From: Curtobacterium sp. VKM Ac-2922
Lineage (GTDB): Bacteria > Actinomycetota > Actinomycetes > Actinomycetales > Microbacteriaceae
Direction of reading: 5' to 3'
DNA length: 64,000 bases
Assembly: GCF_022815645.1 (NCBI RefSeq)
Contig: NZ_JALGRO010000001.1
Coordinates: forward strand, 310,001 to 374,000
Below are positions 19,203-26,837 of the stretch, in pieces (the first letter of the stretch is position 1; each line of letters opens with the position of its first letter). The position numbers and the translations under genes were made by a program. Under the pieces are notes generated by a model. The model had not been told where the DNA came from. It did not search any database and saw nothing but the letters and a program-made list of their open reading frames with translations.

Positions 19203-19505
19203 TCAGTCGAGCTCCGCTGCCCGGGCCTCGCGCGCGACGTGCTCGGCAGGACGCGCGAGCCCATCCAGTCGGTGGCCGGCCGCCCGGTCGTTCCACTCCA
19301 CCCGCTGCCGCTCGGTGGCGACGCGGTGCTGCCCGTCGTGTCCAGCCGGCAGCTCACAGCACCAGCGGTCGAAGGTGCTGCTGCAGCGCCCGTTCCGATC
19401 GTAGGACGGGTCGCCGCCGCCGGGGGTCCGCTCGCCCGCGGCCGGATCGGCCGCGACCAGGTCGCCGATGACCGGCAACGCGGCGGTGTCGTACTCGTGG
19501 TCCAT
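19203..19505 (-). CDS. Small actinobacterial Cys/His-rich protein
   Basis: A 100-residue unassigned protein. The stretch RCSSTFDRWCCELPAGHDGQHRV matches a recurring actinobacterial C-x-LP-x-GH-x-G-x-H pattern and might bind zinc. ATG at 19505 has GAGGG just upstream. It converges on the APC permease, with three bases between stops, and is preceded by nothing obvious on its own strand. Confidence 0.6.
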   Translation of the reverse strand: MDHEYDTAALPVIGDLVAADPAAGERTPGGGDPSYDRNGRCSSTFDRWCCELPAGHDGQHRVATERQRVEWNDRAAGHRLDGLARPAEHVAREARAAELD

Positions 19506-19582
19506 GCATCCCTCGGTCGTCTGCCTCTCTCATACAGACGCACTGAGGACGGGATTCGTCACACATCCGGGCAGGACCCCCG

Positions 19583-20188
19583 TCAGACTCCCGGCCTGGT
19601 GACGGCTCGGACCCCGAGCTCGGACGTCAGCAGGGCCGCCATCGCGTCGTCGACCAGGACACTGCCTTGCGATCGCGGTACCCGTCCGCTCGCGACGAGG
19701 GCGGCAATGCCCTGCATGGTCGCCGCGAACAGCAGCGTGAACCGCTCGCGGGCACCGCTGTCGTCGGTCTGGTCCGCGTCACCCATCGCGGCGTCGAGCA
19801 CGTGGAACAGTCGCCCGGCCGCGGCGCGGACGGGCTCCGGTGCCGCGCTGCCCTTGCTCGAGAACATCAGCTCCATGAGCGCGGCGTCGTCGATCGCGAA
19901 GTCGACGTAGACGCGGGCGACCCGCACGAACTGCCCGCGGACCGGGTCCTCGACGCCGAGCGCGCGCTCGACCAGAGCGGTCAGCCGGACGAACCCGCGT
20001 TCGGCGAGGGCATCGAGCAGCGCCTGTCGGTCGGGGAAGTGGCTGCGAGGCGCTCCGTGGCTCACACCGGCACGGCGGGCGAGGTCACGCAGCGAGATCC
20101 CGTCGACACCGTCCTGACGCAGGACCTCCTCGGCCTCGTCGAGCAGCACGGCGCGCAGGTTGCCGTGGTGGAACGGGCGCGTGGACAT
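19583..20188 (-). CDS. TetR-family regulator with WHG-type C-terminal domain
   Basis: The N-terminal HTH (MSTRPFHHGNLRAVLLDEAEEVLRQDGVDGISLRDLARRAGVSHGAPRSHFPDRQALL) ends near residue 58. The remaining ~140 residues form a ligand domain of the TetR_C_33/WHG type. It is divergent from the NAD(P)-binding oxidoreductase at 20252, with a perfect palindrome between them, so it most likely represses both itself and that gene. Confidence 0.88.
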   Translation of the reverse strand: MSTRPFHHGNLRAVLLDEAEEVLRQDGVDGISLRDLARRAGVSHGAPRSHFPDRQALLDALAERGFVRLTALVERALGVEDPVRGQFVRVARVYVDFAIDDAALMELMFSSKGSAAPEPVRAAAGRLFHVLDAAMGDADQTDDSGARERFTLLFAATMQGIAALVASGRVPRSQGSVLVDDAMAALLTSELGVRAVTRPGV

Positions 20189-20216
20189 CTCCTCATCCTA
20201 GAACCTTGCTAGGCAT

Positions 20217-20233
20217 TGACTAGATAGTAGTCA
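20217..20233. promoter_or_regulatory. TetR operator, perfect palindrome
   Basis: TGACTAGATAGTAGTCA has six-base arms TGACTA/TAGTCA around a five-base centre, placed midway between the divergent starts at 20188 and 20252. CCTAG/CTAGG half-sites on either side (20197-20213 and 20237-20241) may be further contacts. The region is AT-rich compared with its surroundings. Confidence 0.7.
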
Positions 20234-20251
20234 CCGCCTAGATTGCAACGC

Positions 20252-20905
20252 ATGACCTCTTCATGGACCTTCCTGGTGTTCGGCGGCACCGGCCAGACCG
20301 GCCAGCACTTCGTCCGGATGGCGCTCGAGCAGGGCCACCGCGTCCGGGCACTCGCCCGTACACCCGGCAAGTTCACGACGCACCACCCGGACCTGGCGGT
20401 GACCCGGGGGTCGATCACCGACCACCCGGACCTGGATGCCCTGCTGCCGGGTGTCGACGCCGTCGTGGCGATGCTCGGCGACGCGGGTGCCCAGCAGCAC
20501 CGTCTGGTGAACACCGCGTTCGTCCGCGAGCTCGTGCCGGCCATGCGTCGCCACGGCGTCTCGCGGTTCCTGTACCAGGCGGGCGGTCTCAGTGCGGCAC
20601 CCGGCAAGCCACTCCCCGTGGCGCTTCGAGCCGTCAGGGCGACGATCGCACGCGGGTACATCGGACAGCACCGCGACAACGAGGCGGTGATGCGGTACCT
20701 GACCGACGAGGCAGCGGACCTCGAGTGGATGGTGCACCGCGCGGGCATCGGCTCGGACGGCCCGTCGAAGGGTGTCCTGCAGCGCTCGAGCAGCGCGATC
20801 AGCATCGGCACGTTCCGGGACTGCGCGGACTACACGCTCCGCACGGTCACGGACGCAAGCGCGGTGCACACCTGCGACCCGAGTCACTACGCACCGGCGG
20901 CCTGA
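20252..20905 (+). CDS. NAD(P)-binding atypical SDR oxidoreductase
   Basis: A 217-residue NmrA/BLVRB-like protein: VFGGTGQTGQHFVRMALEQGHRVRALAR is a GGxGxTG nucleotide motif followed by the basic residue that favours NADPH. There is no clear YxxxK. Such proteins, paired with TetR regulators, often act as flavin or quinone reductases or NAD(P) sensors. ATG at 20252; a TTG nine bases upstream is less likely. Confidence 0.82.
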   Translation: MTSSWTFLVFGGTGQTGQHFVRMALEQGHRVRALARTPGKFTTHHPDLAVTRGSITDHPDLDALLPGVDAVVAMLGDAGAQQHRLVNTAFVRELVPAMRRHGVSRFLYQAGGLSAAPGKPLPVALRAVRATIARGYIGQHRDNEAVMRYLTDEAADLEWMVHRAGIGSDGPSKGVLQRSSSAISIGTFRDCADYTLRTVTDASAVHTCDPSHYAPAA

Positions 20906-21015
20906 ACGCGGTCCGACGCTGCCGTCGATCGGACATCGTCAGGGCCCGTGGTGCATGCTCGTTCGAGGGGACCCGTTCGAGCGCACCGCGGTCGAGACCC
21001 GACCGGAAGGCGAGG

Positions 21016-21570
21016 ATGGACCAGCAGTCGCTCTCCGGTGCCGAAGACGCCACGCTGGTCGTCCGTGCTGCGGACGGCGACGTGCAGGCGTTCGAGGTCC
21101 TGGCACGGCGACACGGACCACTGTTGCGGGTGTTCGCGGCGAAGATGCTCGGCTCGAACCTGGAGTCCGACGACGTCGTGCAGGAGTCCTTCCTGACCGC
21201 ATGGCGGCGGCTGTCCGAGCTCGAGTCCCCCGCGCGGTTCCGGGCCTGGGTGACGCAGATCATCACGCGCAAGGCCCTCGACCGCATCCGCTCCCGCCGG
21301 CACCACGACGACGTCGCCCAGGTCGATCCGCCGGCTGATGCCGTGCATTCGCCGGAGCGTATCGTTGAAGCACGGCTGCAGCTCGACGCGGTGTGGGAAG
21401 CGCTCGACAAGCTCCCCGAAGACCAACGCCGGTGCTGGCTGCTCCGTGAGACGGCCGGGTACAGCTACCAGGAGATCGGTGAGGCCCTCGAGCTGCCCAC
21501 CTCGACCGTGCGGGGGTTGCTCGCCCGGGCCAGGCGGTTCCTGCTCCAGGAGATGGAGGCATGGCGATGA
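21016..21570 (+). CDS. ECF-type RNA polymerase sigma factor
   Basis: 184 residues with region 2 (FEVLARRHGPLLRVFAAKMLGSNLESDDVVQESFLTAWRRL) and region 4 (LPEDQRRCWLLRETAGYSYQEIGEALELPTSTVRGLLARARRFL). ATG at 21016 follows GGAAGGCGAGG, an excellent binding site. The frame is open far upstream but without coding character. The 3' end overlaps the next gene by ten bases, so sigma factor and partner are coupled. Confidence 0.92.
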   Translation: MDQQSLSGAEDATLVVRAADGDVQAFEVLARRHGPLLRVFAAKMLGSNLESDDVVQESFLTAWRRLSELESPARFRAWVTQIITRKALDRIRSRRHHDDVAQVDPPADAVHSPERIVEARLQLDAVWEALDKLPEDQRRCWLLRETAGYSYQEIGEALELPTSTVRGLLARARRFLLQEMEAWR

Positions 21571-22145
21571 CGATCGACGATGCCGCTGTGCCCGAGGACG
21601 ACCTCGACGGCCACACCATGGAGGAACTCGGCGCCTACCTGGACCGTGGTCGCACCCCGCGCGATGCCGCGATCGAGAGCTCGCCCGCCTGCCGTCTGGC
21701 GCTGTCCGGCATGCAGCGACTGCGTGAGCTGTCGTGGGATGCGATGCAGCGCCGTGCCGACGAGGAGCCCGACCGCGACTCCGTCTGGATCTCCGGCCTG
21801 CTCGACACGATCCGGTCCGAGGTCCGCTCGGGCCGCGACGTCCCCGTGGAGCACCCGGACCCCCGACTCCGCCTGACCATCACCGAGGCCGCCGTGCGCG
21901 GCCTGGTCCGCCGCACCGGCGACACGATGGGTGGGCTGGTCATGGGCAGGTGCACCCTGGACGGCGACGTCGGTGTCCCCGGCGCTCCGATCCGGGTCGA
22001 GGTCACCGCGAGCATCGCTTACGGCCTCGTCGCGGAGACCACCGCCGACCAGCTCCGCGCGCGCATCGAGGACGCCCTCGCGCGCCACACGGACCTGGTC
22101 ATCGACCGCATCGACGTCGTGTTCGACGACGTCCACGTCCCCTGA
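21561..22145 (+). CDS. Asp23/Gls24-like protein with anti-sigma-like N-terminus
   Basis: A 194-residue protein. The N-terminal ~100 residues (MEELGAYLDRGRTPRDAAIESSPACRLALSGMQRLRELSWDAM) resemble the helical start of sigma-controlling proteins but have no HxxxCxxC zinc motif. Residues ~105-190 (RLRLTITEAAVRGLVRRTGDTMGG...IRVEVTASIAYG) look like an alkaline-shock (Asp23) domain. No membrane helix is visible. Gene overlap with the ECF sigma factor suggests it modulates it. Confidence 0.65.
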   Translation: MAMTIDDAAVPEDDLDGHTMEELGAYLDRGRTPRDAAIESSPACRLALSGMQRLRELSWDAMQRRADEEPDRDSVWISGLLDTIRSEVRSGRDVPVEHPDPRLRLTITEAAVRGLVRRTGDTMGGLVMGRCTLDGDVGVPGAPIRVEVTASIAYGLVAETTADQLRARIEDALARHTDLVIDRIDVVFDDVHVP

Positions 22146-22153
22146 GGAGCACG

Positions 22154-22522
22154 GTGTCCGACGACCAAGACCTGTCACGCCGCCTGACCGGGCTGCTCCG
22201 CACGATCGACGGTGTGGACGACGTCTTCCCCGCCCAGCCGATCCTCGAGGCCGCAGCGGACGCGATCGCCGTGCAGCTCGCGCTCCGGCAGCCCGACGTG
22301 CTCGTCGACATCGACCGCTCGGGCGGCGCGGTCAGGATCACCGCCGGCATCGCGGCGAGCGACGCCCGCCCCGCCGGGGACACCGTGCGCGAGGTCGGCG
22401 AACGCATCCGCGACCAGCTCGCTGCCGACGGCGAGCAGCCCGACCTGATCAGCGTCGCGATCCGCGTGATCGAGGGTGGCGGACCACCCAGACCTGCTCC
22501 GACTGAGGTAAGCCTGGCCTGA
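22154..22522 (+). CDS. Small Asp23-like companion protein
   Basis: 122 residues from a GTG start with GAGGAG seven bases upstream, eight bases after the previous stop. The segment PDVLVDIDRSGGAVRITAGIAASDARPAGDTVREVGERIRDQLA recalls the Asp23/Gls24 fold. It forms an apparent three-gene operon with the ECF sigma factor and the 21561 protein. Its 3' end contains a DtxR-like box (22504-22522) that belongs to the next gene. Confidence 0.65.
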   Translation: MSDDQDLSRRLTGLLRTIDGVDDVFPAQPILEAAADAIAVQLALRQPDVLVDIDRSGGAVRITAGIAASDARPAGDTVREVGERIRDQLAADGEQPDLISVAIRVIEGGGPPRPAPTEVSLA

Positions 22523-22552
22523 CAAACCCCAGGTCAGGGCAGCCTTTCCTGG
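22504..22552. promoter_or_regulatory. Two tandem DtxR/IdeR-like iron boxes
   Basis: TGAGGTAAGCCTGGCCTGA (22504-22522) matches the 19-bp DtxR/IdeR consensus TTAGGTWAGSCTWACCTWA at 15 positions. TCAGGGCAGCCTTTCCTGG (22534-22552) matches at about 13. Both keep the pattern AGGnnAGnCTnnCCT, and their starts are 30 bp apart. They lie just upstream of the VIT-family metal transporter start at 22590, which supports iron (or manganese) control of that gene. Confidence 0.6.
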
Positions 22553-22589
22553 CTAGCGAAGCGCGCTCGGGAGTGCTTTCCTGGTCGTC

Positions 22590-23312
22590 ATGGCCATCAT
22601 CTCCGTCCCCGCACTGCCGACCATCGACCCGGTCGAGTCGACCAGCGCCGCCCGGCTCAACTGGTTGCGCGCCGGACTGCTCGGTGCGAACGACGGCATC
22701 GTGTCCGTCGCCGCGGTGATCGTCGGCGTCGCCGGTGCCGGTGCACCCGTCGGCCCGGTCCTGGCGTCCGGTGCGGCAGCCCTGGTCGGTGGGGCCGTGT
22801 CGATGGCGCTCGGCGAGTACGTCTCGGTGAGCGGTGCCCGCGACGCGCAGGAGACCGGGCAGGCCGCCCGCGCCGCACGTCGTGCGACCGAGGCGGTGGA
22901 ATCCACCGACATCGCCGCCGCCTACCGCTCGATCGGCGTCTCCGAGGACGCGGCGCGCACGATCGCCGACGAGCTCGGTCGCCCCGAGGTCCGCGACCGC
23001 TGGGTCGCCGCCGAGCAGCAGGCCGAGCAGGACGACGTGGTCAGCCCCTGGCGCGCGGCCTGGGTGTCCGCGGCGACCTTCACCGTGGGTGGGCTGCTGC
23101 CCTTCCTGGCGACGCTGCTGGTGCCCGAGTCCGTGCGCCTGGCCGTCATCGTGGTGGCGGTGCTGCTGGCCCTGGCGGCGACGGGCACCACGGGCGCCGT
23201 GCTGGGCGGGGCTCCCCGTGGTCGCGCGGCGTTGCGCGTGGTGATCGGCGGCGCGGCGGCCCTGGCGGCGACGTGGTTGGCCGGCACCCTGCTCGGCGCG
23301 CACGCCCTCTGA
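22590..23312 (+). CDS. VIT1/CCC1-family iron/manganese transporter
   Basis: A 240-residue VIT-family membrane protein: LNWLRAGLLGANDGIVSVAAVIVGVAGAG is the first-helix signature, ALVGGAVSMALGEYVSVSGARDAQ the second-helix region with its acidic and Met residues. Three C-terminal helices follow a cytoplasmic loop rich in Glu. Family members move Fe2+ or Mn2+ out of the cytosol. DtxR-like boxes immediately upstream indicate a metal-response role. A 15-bp-stem terminator follows. Confidence 0.9.
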   Translation: MAIISVPALPTIDPVESTSAARLNWLRAGLLGANDGIVSVAAVIVGVAGAGAPVGPVLASGAAALVGGAVSMALGEYVSVSGARDAQETGQAARAARRATEAVESTDIAAAYRSIGVSEDAARTIADELGRPEVRDRWVAAEQQAEQDDVVSPWRAAWVSAATFTVGGLLPFLATLLVPESVRLAVIVVAVLLALAATGTTGAVLGGAPRGRAALRVVIGGAAALAATWLAGTLLGAHAL

Positions 23313-23335
23313 GTCCACGCCCGCTGACGCAGGGT

Positions 23336-23378
23336 GAGGGCGCCTGCTTCGAGTTCGGGTCTGGAAGCAGGCGCCCTC
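23336..23378 (+). terminator. Terminator after the VIT gene
   Basis: GAGGGCGCCTGCTTC and GAAGCAGGCGCCCTC form a perfect 15-bp stem around a 13-base loop, starting 24 bases after the VIT stop. There is no T-tract, as is common at high GC. Confidence 0.75.
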
Positions 23379-23480
23379 GTGATCCGGCCACGTGGGGACG
23401 CCCATCGGTCGAGGTCGTCCCGTCGCGAAGCCGGGTGACGGCAGCCAGGGTGGGCTGAGCCGCTCCGCAACGATACTCCT

Positions 23481-23502
23481 AAGTGGAGACTTGTCTCCAC
23501 TT
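23481..23502. promoter_or_regulatory. Autoregulatory TetR operator, perfect 22-bp palindrome
   Basis: AAGTGGAGAC-TT-GTCTCCACTT: ten-base perfect arms with a two-base centre, 22 bp before the TetR ATG at 23525. A TACATT hexamer (23513-23518), a plausible -10, lies just downstream, so the repressor bound here would block its own promoter. Confidence 0.75.
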
Positions 23503-23524
23503 GAAATCCGGCTACATTGCTCCC

Positions 23525-24184
23525 ATGTCCGAGATCCCTCGCACGCGAGCGGAACGTGTCGAAGTGCGGCGCAGCCGCGAGGCGATCCTCGCGGCGGCGG
23601 AAGCGCACTACGCCGTCAAGGACACCGACCCGTCGATGGTCCAGCTGGCACAACTGGCCGGTGTGGGCGTCGCCACGCTCTACCGCCGGTACGCCAGCGT
23701 CGACGACGTCATCCGGGAACTCCACGCCCGGCTCCTCGGCCACTTCACGCGCGTGGAAACGCTGGTCGCTGCACGACCGACCGCCTGGGAGGCCGTGGTC
23801 GCGTTGGTGACGGGCATCATCGACGTCCTGCAGGAGCACCCCGCGATCCCGCAGCTCAACCGGAAGATGGTGGCGCTGGAGAACAACGACCGCTTCACCT
23901 CGACGTGGAACGACCAGCTCGACGCACTGATCCGCGCGGCCCAGACCGAGGGCACGCTCCGGTCCGACGTCACCGCGAACGACGTGACGTTCGCCGCGTT
24001 CCGGATCGGCAGCTACGCGAACCTGCCCCCGGACGACGCCGGGCGGATCATCGGTCGGCAGGTCGGCATCGTCCTCGACGGACTCCGCGCCGACGGCAGC
24101 CGGCACCCGCTGCCCGGGGACCCCATCACCATGCAGGAACTGCAGCGGATCTTCCGACACGAGGTCGACCACCCCGTCGAGTGA
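23525..24184 (+). CDS. TetR-family transcriptional regulator
   Basis: 219 residues. The HTH domain (RRSREAILAAAEAHYAVKDTDPSMVQLAQLAGVGVATLYRRYASVDDVIRELHARLLGHF) occupies ~15-75 and a divergent ligand-binding domain the rest. It has a canonical short upstream region with a perfect palindrome. No co-directional target gene follows; the next gene converges. It may control only itself here or distant genes. Confidence 0.88.
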   Translation: MSEIPRTRAERVEVRRSREAILAAAEAHYAVKDTDPSMVQLAQLAGVGVATLYRRYASVDDVIRELHARLLGHFTRVETLVAARPTAWEAVVALVTGIIDVLQEHPAIPQLNRKMVALENNDRFTSTWNDQLDALIRAAQTEGTLRSDVTANDVTFAAFRIGSYANLPPDDAGRIIGRQVGIVLDGLRADGSRHPLPGDPITMQELQRIFRHEVDHPVE

Positions 24185-24206
24185 CGGCGCGGGCGCACCC
24201 CCGACG

Positions 24207-26366
24207 TCAGTCGCAGCGCTCGAGCGCGAACGACCCGGTCCCGCCGAAGCCGCCCCGCCCGCCGAACCCCGACGTCGCACTCCCCCACCGGTGCACCACC
24301 GTGCAGCCGAGGGCAGCGCCCGCCTGCCGCACCGGGTCCTGCGCGCGGGAGCTCGAGGAGACGACCAGCAGTCGGGTGTCGCCGCTGTGCACCATGGACT
24401 CGATCTGCGCCGTCGTGAACACGGGCACCTGCCCGGAGAACCCGCCGTCCGTCAGTACCTGGTCCCCGGTGGTCTCGATGACGTCGGCGGAGATGCGCCA
24501 CGAGTCGTCGAGGAACAGCGGGGAGCCGTCCTTCCCACCGCCCTCGCGCTCGGCGGTCGCCACGAGGGACGCCTCGTCCGCCGACAGCCGCGTGTGGCCG
24601 CCGATCACGTCGGGCGCCGACACCGTGAACGCCGCCGACGACCCGAAGCCGAGCGACGAACGTCCGCCCGGCAGGACCTGCCCGCCGAACGCCGCCCGGC
24701 CCGCACCCGCGCCGCCACCGGTTCCCGTCCGGCTCGCACCCGCGCTTCCGCCGAACGCGGACCGACCGGCACCCGAACCGAACGCCGGGCGCCCCGCACC
24801 CGCCCCGAAGCCGCCCCCGCCGAACTGCTCGGCGACCGCTCCCACCGAGGCGTCCCCGCCGCTGCCGTCCCGCGCGGCGTCGAGCGCCTGCAGCGAGAAG
24901 CACGCCGGGCCCGCGACGACCGCGGCGACGAGCACCCCGACGACGACCCGACGACCGCGCATTCCGCGCATGCCGGAGACGACACCGTCGCCCGACCGGA
25001 GACCGATGACCAGCACCGCCACGAGCGCGACGACCGTCAGCCCGACCGCCACCGACCCCAGCAGCAGCGGTTCCGAGCTCGCCGACGCCAGCCACGACCA
25101 CCATGCCCCCTGCACCACCAGCAGCGCGACGGGAACCGCCAGCAGTCGCCGATCGGCAGCGGTCACACAACGCACGGCACCCCACCACCCGACGGCCGCG
25201 AGCACGGCGAGCTGCACGCCGACCGCGGCCACGTACGCCGTGTGCGGGAGCCGCAAGACCGACAGCACCACGACGGCGGTCGCCAGCCACACGACCACCG
25301 TGAGCAGCGTGGCGGCGGCGACCCGGGCCTCCCGGTCGGCGCGTCGCTGCCACGAGCGGACCGCGCCGATCCCGATGCCGGTCAGTGCCGCGGGCCACGA
25401 CCAGCCCACCTGCGAGGCGTAGCGCGCCGAGAACAGCTGCAGCAGGTCGCGGTGCGCGCCGCCGGCGCCGAAGCGCTGCGCCGCGGCGCCGACCGCGTGC
25501 CCGACGGCGCCGAGCGCGCCGACCGCCCCGGGCCACAGTCCGGGCAGGAACCGGTCCACCCCGTTGTAGCCGAAGACCATCGCGAACACGTCGTCGTCGG
25601 TGGACCCGTCGACGTAGGGGTGCGCGCCGGTCGGCAGGAGTGCGACGACGACCATCCACGCGAGCGAGGCCACGACCGCAGCGCCGACCAGGATCCCCGC
25701 GTGTGCGAGTCCGCGCCGCCAGCGCCGCCCCGCTCCCGCCGCCACGAGCGTCCCGATCACCAGCGCCGGCAGGACCAGCCAGGCCTGCAGCATCTTCGCC
25801 TGGAACCCGATCCCGACGAACAGGCCCGACACCAGCAGCGGCCACCAGGTCCCCGCGATCGCCGCCCGCTGCCACCAGACGAGCGCGACGGCGAGCGCCA
25901 TCGTGAGCAGCCCGTCCTCCATCGGGTGGCCGAACATCGACACGAAGATCGGCGTGCTCGCGGCGAGCGCTGCGGCCACGAGTCCGACGCGGGACCCGGC
26001 CCAGCGCAGGCCGACGAGTGAGACGGCCCAGACGGTGACGATGCCCTCGAGCACCTGCGGCAGGGCGAGCGCGGCCGTCGACATGCCGAACAGCCGGATG
26101 CTGAGTGCCTGGGGCACGGCGAACCCGGCGAGCTTGTCGAGCGTGACGGTGGCGCCCGGGTCGAACGCGCCGCTGAAGAACGCGGGCCACGACTCCGACA
26201 TCGACCGGGCGGCGGCCGCGTAGAACTCCGAGTCGCCGCCGCGCGCCAGGTTCCAGCTCGTCAGCACGGCGCCGAGGACGATGATCGCGGCGAGCGTCAG
26301 ACGCTCGCGCGGGGGCTGGTGCGTCCAGCGCGGGGTGCGTGCGCGGAAGCCGTCGATCCGGTTCAT
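24207..26366 (-). CDS. GT39/ArnT-like membrane glycosyltransferase with Gly/Phe-rich segment
   Basis: A 719-residue protein. About 11-12 transmembrane helices fill residues ~25-470; the first luminal loop has RGGDSEFYAAAARSMSESW and FDPGATVTLDKLAGFAVPQALSIRLFG, the PMT_2/ArnT arrangement for transfer of lipid-linked sugars. Residues ~505-560 are a low-complexity tract of Gly-Ala-Gly-Arg-x-Ala-Phe-Gly units. An extracytoplasmic domain (~570-719) then contains VVSSSSRAQDPVRQAGAALGC and a second GFGGRGGFGG patch. Acceptor and donor are unknown. ATG at 26366; the open frame runs further upstream without coding signal. Confidence 0.82.
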   Translation of the reverse strand: MNRIDGFRARTPRWTHQPPRERLTLAAIIVLGAVLTSWNLARGGDSEFYAAAARSMSESWPAFFSGAFDPGATVTLDKLAGFAVPQALSIRLFGMSTAALALPQVLEGIVTVWAVSLVGLRWAGSRVGLVAAALAASTPIFVSMFGHPMEDGLLTMALAVALVWWQRAAIAGTWWPLLVSGLFVGIGFQAKMLQAWLVLPALVIGTLVAAGAGRRWRRGLAHAGILVGAAVVASLAWMVVVALLPTGAHPYVDGSTDDDVFAMVFGYNGVDRFLPGLWPGAVGALGAVGHAVGAAAQRFGAGGAHRDLLQLFSARYASQVGWSWPAALTGIGIGAVRSWQRRADREARVAAATLLTVVVWLATAVVVLSVLRLPHTAYVAAVGVQLAVLAAVGWWGAVRCVTAADRRLLAVPVALLVVQGAWWSWLASASSEPLLLGSVAVGLTVVALVAVLVIGLRSGDGVVSGMRGMRGRRVVVGVLVAAVVAGPACFSLQALDAARDGSGGDASVGAVAEQFGGGGFGAGAGRPAFGSGAGRSAFGGSAGASRTGTGGGAGAGRAAFGGQVLPGGRSSLGFGSSAAFTVSAPDVIGGHTRLSADEASLVATAEREGGGKDGSPLFLDDSWRISADVIETTGDQVLTDGGFSGQVPVFTTAQIESMVHSGDTRLLVVSSSSRAQDPVRQAGAALGCTVVHRWGSATSGFGGRGGFGGTGSFALERCD

Positions 26367-26556
26367 GGTGGGAACTGTGCCGCCGGACTCGATGAACCGG
26401 CCGCCAGTGGCGGCCTGCTGGCCTGCAGTTCGTTCAGGACGACGGCCAGGAGGCTCGGAGCGCGCCCGCAGGCAACCACCTGTCCACAGGTGGCTGCTCC
26501 TGACTGCTGCTGGCACGCCCGGCATGGCAGGATCGGGGCACGACGAGGGGGGCGCG

Positions 26557-26826
26557 ATGCGCGCGGAGGATGTACGGGCCAAGCGGTTCGGCACGACCAA
26601 GTGGCGGGAGGGCTACGAGCAGGACGACGTGGATGCGTTCCTGGACCGGGTGCAGCGCACGCTCGCCGGGTACGAGCTGCGGCGGCCGGTCGACCCGCTC
26701 GAGCCCGAAGACGTGGTGGCTGCGCGCTTCACGCCGACGCGGTTCCGCGCGGGCTACGACCAGGGGCAGGTGGACGACTTCCTCGACCAGGTGGTCGTCG
26801 CGCTCCGCACGCACCGGGGGCACTGA
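26557..26826 (+). CDS. DivIVA-domain miniprotein with two domain repeats
   Basis: 89 residues made of two tandem DivIVA N-terminal motifs: EDVRAKRFGTTKWREGYEQDDVDAFLDRV and EDVVAARFTPTRFRAGYDQGQVDDFLDQV. Each is the ~30-residue membrane-curvature/coiled-coil starter seen in DivIVA/Wag31. No long coiled coil follows, so it may modulate the pole-organising protein rather than replace it. ATG at 26557 has GAGGGGGG upstream. Convergent with the GH1 gene. Confidence 0.8.
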   Translation: MRAEDVRAKRFGTTKWREGYEQDDVDAFLDRVQRTLAGYELRRPVDPLEPEDVVAARFTPTRFRAGYDQGQVDDFLDQVVVALRTHRGH

Positions 26827-26837
26827 CCGCAGGCGAC

